From: an uncultured Fidelibacterota bacterium
GTDB taxonomy: Bacteria > Marinisomatota > Marinisomatia > Marinisomatales > TCS55
Direction of reading: 5' to 3'
Length of the DNA stretch: 7,288 bases
NCBI GenBank assembly: GCA_913046805.1
Contig: CAJWTA010000057.1
Location: 1-7,288, forward strand
The stretch's first letter is position 1. Every line of letters starts with the position of its first letter. The translations under genes were made by a program, and so were the position numbers. Below the pieces are notes generated by a model. That model was not told the DNA's origin and made no database searches. It saw nothing but the letters and a program-made list of their open reading frames with translations. This document shows, in pieces, positions 1 through 5,409 of this stretch.

Positions 1-143
1 CACCACTCAGCAAGAAAACTTATAAATTGTATCTTTTTATCACTTTTCTTGATTTTTCCAAGGTTTGGTATCGCAAAAAATGCTTTTTTAGACTTCTTGT
101 CCGTAATATGTTCGATTTTCGAATACTCGTGAGGTTTAGACAT
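1..143 (-). CDS. Unidentified lysine-rich protein, N-terminal part (cut by window edge)
   Basis: An open frame starts at ATG 143-141 and stays open for 47 codons to the left edge. I do not recognise the family. The visible part begins MSKPHEYSKIEHITD and continues with a hydrophobic stretch near residues 22-28 (FFAIPNL) between lysine clusters; about 11 of 47 residues are Lys. There is no signal peptide or membrane segment. The start is favoured because the ATG overlaps the stop of the upstream membrane-protein gene (TAATG) and an AGGA lies about 8 nt upstream. The next codon begins TG at the very edge, so it is Cys, Trp or a TGA stop; I cannot tell whether the gene continues. A perfect MarR-type palindrome sits directly upstream (144-162), so this gene may be controlled by the neighbouring MarR protein. 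That control is an inference from site position. Confidence 0.5.
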   Translation of the reverse strand, partial: MSKPHEYSKIEHITDKKSKKAFFAIPNLGKIKKSDKKIQFISFLAEW

Positions 144-541
144 TATTTGTATCCTACAAATATAATTATTACAAAAAGTAAAGATAGCGACATGTTTCTA
201 TAGAATACAAACTTGTTGAGTATCTCAACATTATCAAGATCGCTATGTATCAATTGCGATCTTGATAAAATAGTAAACAAGGCTGCAAACAAATATATAA
301 TTATTTTTACGTGTAACCAGCCCATTCTTAATAGATCTGTATTTTCTATCATCATTAGTACATCAGTTAATGGAATGAAAAACGATGCCGGAATTTCTAC
401 TTTTGTTGACAAGTCTAAAATCATATCATAATCATTTTTATCTTTTTTCGATAAAATAATTGAAATTGCTAGCGCTACCCCAAACCAGCTTGCTATACCC
501 ACTAGATGTCCAATTTTTAGTATTGTATAATAAGGTTCCAT
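143..541 (-). CDS. Small HemJ/CopD-like integral membrane protein
   Basis: A 132-residue hydrophobic protein with about four membrane segments: residues 7-30, around 48-65, 76-93 and 112-130. The pattern resembles the HemJ/CopD superfamily. His12 lies seven residues before Trp19 in helix 1 (KIGHLVGIASWFG), Pro51 precedes helix 2, and the RMGWLHVK segment (72-79) carries Lys79. HemJ, the oxygen-dependent protoporphyrinogen oxidase, has a helix-1 His and a GWLHxK Lys that matter for haem binding. A family-level match is plausible, but the protein could equally be an uncharacterised relative with another role. I chose ATG 541 because it lies one base after the plsC stop (TAA-T-ATG). Extending the frame to 640 would add 33 non-hydrophobic residues read through the plsC tail. 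No clear Shine-Dalgarno site is present, so translation probably depends on coupling to plsC. Confidence 0.65.
   Translation of the reverse strand: MEPYYTILKIGHLVGIASWFGVALAISIILSKKDKNDYDMILDLSTKVEIPASFFIPLTDVLMMIENTDLLRMGWLHVKIIIYLFAALFTILSRSQLIHSDLDNVEILNKFVFYRNMSLSLLFVIIIFVGYK
144..162. promoter_or_regulatory. Putative MarR operator, site 1 (perfect 8-bp dyad)
   Basis: TATTTGTA (144-151), spacer TCC, TACAAATA (155-162): a perfect 8-bp inverted repeat with a 3-bp spacer. It covers the last codons of the HemJ-like gene and ends next to the ATG of the left-edge gene. The same half-sites recur at the marR and mutY starts. The spacer reads GGA on the minus strand and is part of an AGGA that could also be the Shine-Dalgarno site of the left-edge gene, so the site may combine operator and ribosome-binding functions. 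Confidence 0.65.
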
Positions 542-542
542 A

Positions 543-1250
543 TTAATTGTCCAGCATTTTCTGAATTTCATTTTTAACCCTTTTTGATAATCCATCGATA
601 TCCATATTCTTATATTCTTTTTTTTCAATAGGGCTTCCAAATATTGTTTTTATTTTTCCTGGATTAATGCGCCAATGATTCTTGTTCTGTGCCTCATATG
701 CCCCCTTGAGCGCTATTGGTACTATAGTTACTCCTGTATTAAATGCTACATGAAATGGTCCCTTTTTAAAAGTGTTCATTTTTCCTGATAACGTTCGGGT
801 GCCTTCTGGTGATATTGCTGCCGATATACCATTACCAATTGCATCCTCTAATGCATCTAAACTCTTCACCGCTGAATTTATTTTTTTTCTTTCTATCGGA
901 ATCAATCCATATTTTTTAGCTAATTTTCCCCATATTGGCCATGAAAACTGTTCTTTAGCCCCTACCCCTGTTATATAATGCGGAACAGCTGCAATTACCA
1001 TAAATGGATCAAAAATTGAACCGTGATTAAATAAATATAAATATGGACCTTTGTCTTTATTCGGATGTTTGCCCTCTATTTTAAATCTTTGAAATCCCGA
1101 AAGTATAAATATTCTAGCTAGTACTCTAGAAAAACCGTGTATGTTTTGTGATCCAAAAAATAACATAAGAAGATAATAAATAATTGAGCCTACGATGAAT
1201 ACCGTTATCCAAATAGGTATAATTAATAGTGAAAAAAATGAATTAATCAT
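543..1250 (-). CDS. plsC: 1-acyl-sn-glycerol-3-phosphate acyltransferase (PlsC/LPLAT family)
   Basis: A 235-residue membrane-bound acyltransferase that probably transfers an acyl group to lysophosphatidic acid to make phosphatidic acid. An N-terminal hydrophobic anchor spans residues 5-32. All four family motifs are visible: NHGSIFD with catalytic His76 and Asp81, GLIPIER at 115-121, SPEGTR at 147-152 for phosphate binding, and IVPIALKG at 176-183. The length is normal for bacterial PlsC. The exact acyl acceptor cannot be read from sequence, because LPLAT relatives use other lysophospholipids. The start ATG overlaps the mutY stop by 8 nt, and the gene is followed one base later by a small membrane protein, so it belongs to the marR-mutY operon. 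The link between a repair glycosylase and a lipid acyltransferase is probably co-transcription rather than shared chemistry. Confidence 0.9.
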   Translation of the reverse strand: MINSFFSLLIIPIWITVFIVGSIIYYLLMLFFGSQNIHGFSRVLARIFILSGFQRFKIEGKHPNKDKGPYLYLFNHGSIFDPFMVIAAVPHYITGVGAKEQFSWPIWGKLAKKYGLIPIERKKINSAVKSLDALEDAIGNGISAAISPEGTRTLSGKMNTFKKGPFHVAFNTGVTIVPIALKGAYEAQNKNHWRINPGKIKTIFGSPIEKKEYKNMDIDGLSKRVKNEIQKMLDN

Positions 1251-2286
1251 TTTTAACCATCTTTATGAGCTTGTGATTGATTTTTGAAAATGCGTATTTA
1301 TCAAATTCATTAATTTTAATCCATTTTGATTCTTTTTTTGTTTTTACTTTTTCCTGTGCAGTACAAAAATAAAAGTCTACATCTACCTTAAAATGGGAAT
1401 AACTGTGCTTTGCAGATCCCAACTTATTTAATATCTTTATCTTTTTACTATAATTATTATGAATTAAAGTATTTATTTCATCTTGATTAGAAGAGGTATG
1501 TTCAACGGTGGGCAATTCCCATAATCCACCTAAAAGTCCACTATCATCTCTTTTCTGTATTAAAAATTTATCTTTTATCATTACGAGAACTGATGTCATT
1601 TTTTTTGTTGGATTTTTTTTATTTTTAATAGCCAAAGGATATTCCTCAGGGTTTCCAGTTATATATGCTTTGCAGTGTTTACGAATTGGACAAACATTAC
1701 ATAATGGATTGAATGGGCGACATAATTTGCTGCCAATGTCCATGATTGCTTGATTAAAATCGCCAGGTCGCCCACATTGAACCAATTCATGTCCTAATTT
1801 TTCTATACGAACTAAGTTGTATTTTGTATATTGTTTAATCTTCAGTATTCGAGCATAAACTCGCTTTAAATTCACATCAATTGCAGGAATCTTTATATCA
1901 TGAGCTATTGACAAAACAGCGCTAGCAATATATTTACCTACTCCAGGAAGTGCAATGAACTCATCATAGGTCTCAGGTATTTTACCGTCGTATTTTTTTG
2001 TAATAATTCTTGAAGCTCTATGAAAATTTCTACAGCGGCTATAGTAACCTAATCCTTCCCACAATTTAAGAAGAGAATCAAGCTCTGCATTTGCTACATT
2101 TTGAATGGAGCCAAATTCATTTAACCATCTTTCATAATAAGGTATTACCGTTTTAACCTGGGTTTGCTGTAACATAACCTCTGAGAGCCAAATTTTATAT
2201 GGATCTTTAAACTTTCTCCATGGCAGGTCACGCTTATTCTTATCATACCAGTTTAAAACAGACAAATATATATTTGTATAATACAA
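1243..2286 (-). CDS. mutY: Adenine DNA glycosylase MutY
   Basis: A 347-residue protein of normal MutY length. It removes adenine mispaired with 8-oxoguanine in the GO repair pathway. The N-terminal helix-hairpin-helix glycosylase fold holds LPWR (21-24), catalytic Glu36 in SEVMLQQTQV, GLGYYSR (78-84), the hairpin LPGVGKYIASA (113-123) and catalytic Asp137. The [4Fe-4S] ligands are Cys189, 196, 199 and 205 in the canonical C-X6-C-X2-C-X5-C spacing. The C-terminal NUDIX-like 8-oxoG recognition domain shows GLLGGLWELP (250-259) and a YSH triplet (296-298) where FSH is usual. The context around Asp137 is DVN rather than the common DGN. The start is TTG 2286, directly after the marR stop; AAAAGG at 2294-2299 gives a 7-nt spacer, and VLNWY then falls at residues 10-14 as in E. 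coli MutY. Its first codons lie inside a MarR-type double palindrome. Confidence 0.95.
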   Translation of the reverse strand: MYYTNIYLSVLNWYDKNKRDLPWRKFKDPYKIWLSEVMLQQTQVKTVIPYYERWLNEFGSIQNVANAELDSLLKLWEGLGYYSRCRNFHRASRIITKKYDGKIPETYDEFIALPGVGKYIASAVLSIAHDIKIPAIDVNLKRVYARILKIKQYTKYNLVRIEKLGHELVQCGRPGDFNQAIMDIGSKLCRPFNPLCNVCPIRKHCKAYITGNPEEYPLAIKNKKNPTKKMTSVLVMIKDKFLIQKRDDSGLLGGLWELPTVEHTSSNQDEINTLIHNNYSKKIKILNKLGSAKHSYSHFKVDVDFYFCTAQEKVKTKKESKWIKINEFDKYAFSKINHKLIKMVKND

Positions 2287-2289
2287 TTA
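2262..2289. promoter_or_regulatory. Putative MarR operator, site 3: two overlapping dyads at the mutY start
   Basis: Two dyads share one half-site. The first, 2262-2277, is a perfect 16-bp palindrome (ACAAATAT/ATATTTGT). The second, 2271-2289, is TATTTGTA, spacer TAA, TACAATTA, matching the site 1 and site 2 consensus at 15 of 16 half-site positions (T instead of A at 2287). Three half-sites therefore lie in tandem over the marR stop, the mutY TTG start and its first eight codons. This could be an internal operator, or a cooperative site for two dimers. Confidence 0.6.
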
Positions 2290-2712
2290 GTTACCTTTTA
2301 TTTTATGTTTGGTTAAATGCCAATGGAGCTTATTAAGCATTTCTTTCATAATATCCCTATCTAAGGATGAAAAAGAGCTTAAAGCATCTTCGCTAAATCT
2401 ATTTATATTGGTATCAATCTTATTTACATTTTTCTCACCCAACTCGGTTAAGAGTACAATTGTTGATCTTTTATCATCTGGATTGCCCGTTTTTTTAACT
2501 AATTCTTTATTTTCAAGAACATTTATTAACCTAGTCAATGTACTGTTATCCACTCCGATTCTTGAAGACAGACTGCTCATGGTCGTACCTAATGCAGGAA
2601 TTGATGACAACACAACGATTTGCGACAAACTGAGAGATAGGTTTTTATTATTTTTTCTAAATGATGACTGGAGATCTATGAGAAGTTGGCTAAAAAGTTC
2701 GGCTATTTCCAT
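2287..2712 (-). CDS. MarR-family transcriptional regulator
   Basis: A 141-residue winged-helix regulator that should act as a dimer on DNA. Counting from ATG 2712, the MarR core runs from about residue 43 to 92: TTMSSLSSRIGVDNSTLTRL forms the helix-turn-helix, VLENKELVKK follows, and the wing has the signature NPDDKRST then LTELG. N- and C-terminal helices would form the dimer interface. There is no Cys, which argues against an OhrR-type thiol redox switch; the ligand is unknown. I chose ATG 2712. A TTG at 2727 in the same frame would add MYNTN, but those codons lie inside the palindrome at 2711-2731 and have no Shine-Dalgarno site. It starts 37 nt after the lipase stop and abuts mutY with no gap. 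Autoregulation is strongly suggested by the operator at its own start; repressor rather than activator action is an inference. Confidence 0.88.
   Translation of the reverse strand: MEIAELFSQLLIDLQSSFRKNNKNLSLSLSQIVVLSSIPALGTTMSSLSSRIGVDNSTLTRLINVLENKELVKKTGNPDDKRSTIVLLTELGEKNVNKIDTNINRFSEDALSSFSSLDRDIMKEMLNKLHWHLTKHKIKGN
2294..2299 (-). promoter_or_regulatory. Ribosome binding site deciding the mutY TTG start
   Basis: On the minus strand this reads AAAAGG, 7 nt before TTG 2286. Most genes here lack a recognisable Shine-Dalgarno site, so its presence supports the unusual TTG start over an internal codon. The site lies inside the last marR codons, consistent with translational coupling. Confidence 0.55.
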
Positions 2713-2731
2713 ATTTGTATTATACAAATAT
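2711..2731. promoter_or_regulatory. Putative MarR operator, site 2 (perfect 9-bp dyad at the marR start)
   Basis: ATATTTGTA (2711-2719), spacer TTA, TACAAATAT (2723-2731): a perfect 9-bp inverted repeat with a 3-bp spacer, the best copy in the window. It overlaps the marR ATG. Read on the minus strand the centre is TATAAT, six bases before the ATG, so the operator may also contain the -10 box of an almost leaderless marR transcript. Bound MarR would then directly mask that promoter. Confidence 0.7.
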
Positions 2732-2749
2732 AAAATTGATATCCCAAAC

Positions 2750-3973
2750 TTATTTCGGCAAAGACTTAATTAGATCCAAATGGTTGCTATATATATTCAA
2801 TAGCATCTTATAATCTTCTTTAGATGTTCCATGCCCAATCATTCGTCTGTGATCCATCTTAATTGTATCATTGACAGTGTACCACTGCCCAGGAATCAAA
2901 AGTTCCGTTGAGGAATACTTTGATATAAGATCTGGGCCGTTTATACCTGTTGTTGGGCCGTACATTGAAGCTTTATTTACTATTCCATCATTTTCAAACC
3001 ATGTAGAGTCGGTTTCAGATCCATCTAAATAGTATGCTTTTTTCATTCCTATGATCCTTGCATTAGATCGAATAATAAAAGACATATTGCTGTTGGGAGT
3101 GTGTCTACCTGTTCTTTCATTGAGATCAGTGTTGCTATTTACAAATGTAAAATAATAAATATCCTGATTTGCTGAGCTAATTGAGTTAAAGTCTTTTGCG
3201 CCCTGGATGCTTACGTCCCAAGAAACTATATTTTTAGTGCCCCAAGCAGGGTGTTTTTGCAATCTTTTAAAATAGCTTGTCCAGCTTTCTCCTTGGTTAA
3301 TTGCGAAACCCCATTGTTCTAAATCAAAACTATAAAACGAATTTCCGACCACAGCAGCCACTGCTATCATATCTTGTAAAAAAGGTACACCAGCGCTAAT
3401 AAATGTAGAGAGTGTAGTGCCATTGTGAGGTGTAGAAATCGTAGTAATTGATTTTATTAATCCGTTTTGCTCCTCACCCAGAAAAAAACTACTTTCTTTT
3501 CTTCCTGTGGTGTCTGATATTGAGGTTGTTAGCAAATAATCTAACATGCGTGCAGTTTGCCCACCCATGCTATGACCAATCAAGTGAATTGGATTATCTT
3601 TACTCCATTTAGGATAAAGTCCTTTATATTTTTTATTTTTGGGTCTGCGTATAATGCCATAAACGTCAGAATGCCCTTTGCCGTAATCTACTTGTCCACC
3701 TTTTATCTGGTAATACAGTTCAACGGCTCTATCCCAGTTTGAGGATACTGGGCCAACGTTTGATATATAAATTGTATGCCCTTTTTCTTCCAGATCTTTA
3801 ATTAGATCGTACTTTCCACCCCAATAACTATAAGATCCCATTTCTTTCGGACCCCAGCCCATAAATCCATGAACAAGAACAATTGGATATTCGTTTTGGG
3901 ATTTCACTAGTGATAATAAAATAAAAAATAAAAGAGCTGTCCTCTGTATTTTTGCTTTAAAAAGGTTCGTCAT
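2750..3973 (-). CDS. Secreted lipase, family I.5-like (staphylococcal/Geobacillus type alpha/beta hydrolase)
   Basis: A 407-residue exported triacylglycerol lipase or esterase. A Sec signal peptide covers residues 1 to about 25 (KIQRT, then hydrophobic ALLFFILLSLV; likely cut near KS-QN). The family I.5 hallmarks follow in order: PIVLVHGFMGWG (30-41), YWGG (50-53), VGPVSSNWDRA (73-83), GGQVDYGKGH (92-101), the nucleophile elbow GHSMGG with Ser135, TPHNGT (181-186), ENDGIVN with likely catalytic Asp329, and MDH with likely catalytic His375. Compared from memory with the Geobacillus enzymes, the structural Zn site is only partly kept: Asp81 and His101 are present, but the later His is Ile107 and the LDQWG Asp is Glu219. 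The calcium-site residues after the catalytic His are also absent. The ATG overlaps the upstream stop by one base (TAATG), so it is translationally coupled to the cytochrome-monooxygenase lipoprotein. It has no Shine-Dalgarno site of its own. Confidence 0.9.
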   Translation of the reverse strand: MTNLFKAKIQRTALLFFILLSLVKSQNEYPIVLVHGFMGWGPKEMGSYSYWGGKYDLIKDLEEKGHTIYISNVGPVSSNWDRAVELYYQIKGGQVDYGKGHSDVYGIIRRPKNKKYKGLYPKWSKDNPIHLIGHSMGGQTARMLDYLLTTSISDTTGRKESSFFLGEEQNGLIKSITTISTPHNGTTLSTFISAGVPFLQDMIAVAAVVGNSFYSFDLEQWGFAINQGESWTSYFKRLQKHPAWGTKNIVSWDVSIQGAKDFNSISSANQDIYYFTFVNSNTDLNERTGRHTPNSNMSFIIRSNARIIGMKKAYYLDGSETDSTWFENDGIVNKASMYGPTTGINGPDLISKYSSTELLIPGQWYTVNDTIKMDHRRMIGHGTSKEDYKMLLNIYSNHLDLIKSLPK

Positions 3974-5316
3974 TATTTATAATACCAACCGAATAATATC
4001 ATCATTTCGTCAGTTGATTTATAGCCAAACGTAACGGGTGCGCTCGATGTATTGTTATAAGTTGCTTTAAGCAAAAGACCTTCCCCTGCGCTTATTTCAA
4101 TTGGTGGCTCAAAATTAATAATTGGCGGATGCTCCCAATCGTTTGTCCAATATATTATTTCACCATTTCGAGCTCCACCAACAATTTCAACAACAAATTC
4201 TTGCATTTTTTCATGTGCGTGTGAAAAAACTTGTCCTATATAATATCGCTCATCAAGCATAAATTTTTTAGATAGTGTTGTAGTTTTATTTGAAGGAAGG
4301 AATATATCGGTATTGTTAAAAGCAAACAATTCTGCAATATGATCAACATCTGTTTCCTCAATGGTGTGAAGATTGGTATAAACCTCACCTATCATGACTG
4401 AATCTGTACGATTAACATAATGAGAGTTTTGATCCAATCCAGTACCTCTGGGTATTTTAAGAGCTACGCCTTGAGGCAATATATAGTTTAACCTCGACCA
4501 TTGGGTGCCACCAAAAAATTTATGAAACTGCATTTGATAAAGCGTGGATAAATTTATGACTCCGCTTTCGTTTCTTAATTCCCTAGGTTGATCAAATATG
4601 GGGTAGGCATTACCAGGTGTATTCAAGTCAAATGTATACAGTAAAAAATGGTGACTTCCTCTGCGCATTTCAATTTCAATGCGATTAACATATATATCAT
4701 TATTTTGATCTAAATCTGTAAACTGAAAAAATTCTCTTTCAAAATTTGGCTGAACTTCAAAAGGGCCTAAGTGTAGCTGAATGCCACTAGTAGGTTTATC
4801 TAATTTTTTAAATGCTTCTTGTTCGTACCGGTTTTTATTTAAAAGAACTGCTTCGTCAACAACTATTCCTACTTTTGGGGCACCGGCTTCAATCCATGAT
4901 CTAATAAATTGAAGTTCTCCATCAGTAAGAAAATTCCCTCCAGGAGGCATAAGTTGTCCGTACTCGGGATGGTCATTTAAAAAATGGTCCTGATCGTATA
5001 CATTAATTTTTTCCCACAAATAACTCTGGATCAATCCCTTCATGCCCCCTTCATCGCTAACAATAAGTAAGCCGTCCTCGCGTGCTGCTTTATTTCTCGG
5101 AGGTATTCCTACTAGCTTATTATGATATTCAGATGAGGATAGATCGAGACCAGATTGTTTTTCAATTGCAGACCCATCCATATGGCAATTGGAACAATTT
5201 GGCTTCAATATTTTTTTGTGAATAATTTCCCAAGAAGTGTCTACCGTTTCATCGATTGGCTCTTGACAGGAAATTAAAAATATTAAAACAATTTTAGCTA
5301 GGGTGAACTTCTTCAT
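3973..5316 (-). CDS. Lipoprotein fusing a cytochrome c-like domain to a PHM-like copper type II monooxygenase
   Basis: A 447-residue envelope protein. A lipoprotein signal ends in lipobox LISC (Cys17). A haem domain follows: NCSNCH gives the CXXCH motif (Cys41, Cys44, His45), and LMPPGG (Met123) is the likely distal ligand. From about residue 180 it resembles peptidylglycine alpha-hydroxylating monooxygenase. GSHHFLLYTF supplies the His222-His223 pair, NSHYVN supplies His299, SHAH supplies His366 and His368, and STDEMMILFGWYY supplies Met438, so every copper ligand expected for the CuH and CuM sites has a candidate. I infer oxygen-dependent hydroxylation of an unknown substrate, with the haem domain possibly feeding electrons in place of ascorbate. 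I chose ATG 5316 because it gives a typical MKKF lipoprotein leader and a TATAAT box lies just upstream; ATG 5328 would add four residues. The lipase gene follows with a one-base overlap. Confidence 0.85.
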   Translation of the reverse strand: MKKFTLAKIVLIFLISCQEPIDETVDTSWEIIHKKILKPNCSNCHMDGSAIEKQSGLDLSSSEYHNKLVGIPPRNKAAREDGLLIVSDEGGMKGLIQSYLWEKINVYDQDHFLNDHPEYGQLMPPGGNFLTDGELQFIRSWIEAGAPKVGIVVDEAVLLNKNRYEQEAFKKLDKPTSGIQLHLGPFEVQPNFEREFFQFTDLDQNNDIYVNRIEIEMRRGSHHFLLYTFDLNTPGNAYPIFDQPRELRNESGVINLSTLYQMQFHKFFGGTQWSRLNYILPQGVALKIPRGTGLDQNSHYVNRTDSVMIGEVYTNLHTIEETDVDHIAELFAFNNTDIFLPSNKTTTLSKKFMLDERYYIGQVFSHAHEKMQEFVVEIVGGARNGEIIYWTNDWEHPPIINFEPPIEISAGEGLLLKATYNNTSSAPVTFGYKSTDEMMILFGWYYK

Positions 5317-5330
5317 AACCTCATACATAA

Positions 5331-5336
5331 ATTATA
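5331..5336 (-). promoter_or_regulatory. Candidate -10 box for the cytochrome-monooxygenase/lipase operon
   Basis: TATAAT on the minus strand, inside the 80-nt gap after the glnII terminator. It would place transcription start near 5323-5325, downstream of ATG 5328, and so favours ATG 5316 with a very short leader. I see no convincing -35 element at 16-18 nt; the nearest candidate, TTAACA, is too far upstream. Confidence 0.35.
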
Positions 5337-5374
5337 TTACAATGAGGAATGTAAGAATGTTAAAAGGCAATGAA

Positions 5375-5398
5375 AAGCCCCGCACGATGGCGGGGCTT
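5375..5398 (-). terminator. Intrinsic terminator of glnII
   Basis: A perfect 9-bp GC-rich stem: AAGCCCCGC (5375-5383), loop 5384-5389, GCGGGGCTT (5390-5398). On the minus strand the stem runs into TTTT and then CATT. It lies 11 nt after the glnII TAG stop and separates glnII from the lipoprotein operon. The plus-strand flank is TTAATTTAATTT, so some bidirectional activity is possible. Confidence 0.9.
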
Positions 5399-5409
5399 AA
5401 TTTAATTTA

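Noticed and set aside
542..640. N-terminal extension of the small membrane protein to ATG 640
   Set aside because: The extra 33 residues are read through the plsC tail, are charged rather than membrane-like, and ATG 541 sits one base after the plsC stop.
772..978. Plus-strand open frame inside plsC
   Set aside because: It lies opposite strongly conserved acyltransferase motifs and its peptide resembles no protein; it is an antisense shadow.
2309..2773. 154-codon plus-strand frame opposite marR
   Set aside because: The length is striking, but the minus strand encodes a clear MarR winged helix over the same bases. AT-rich Ser/Leu-rich antisense frames of this kind are common here.
3138..3151. 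TTTACA-AA-TGTAAA inverted repeat inside the lipase gene
   Set aside because: The half-sites differ from the MarR consensus and it lies in coding sequence away from any start; probably chance in AT-rich DNA.
5337..5354. TTACA-N8-TGTAA dyad upstream of the lipoprotein gene
   Set aside because: The arms are only 5 bp and oriented opposite to the MarR half-sites. It could be an operator for something else, but the evidence is too thin.
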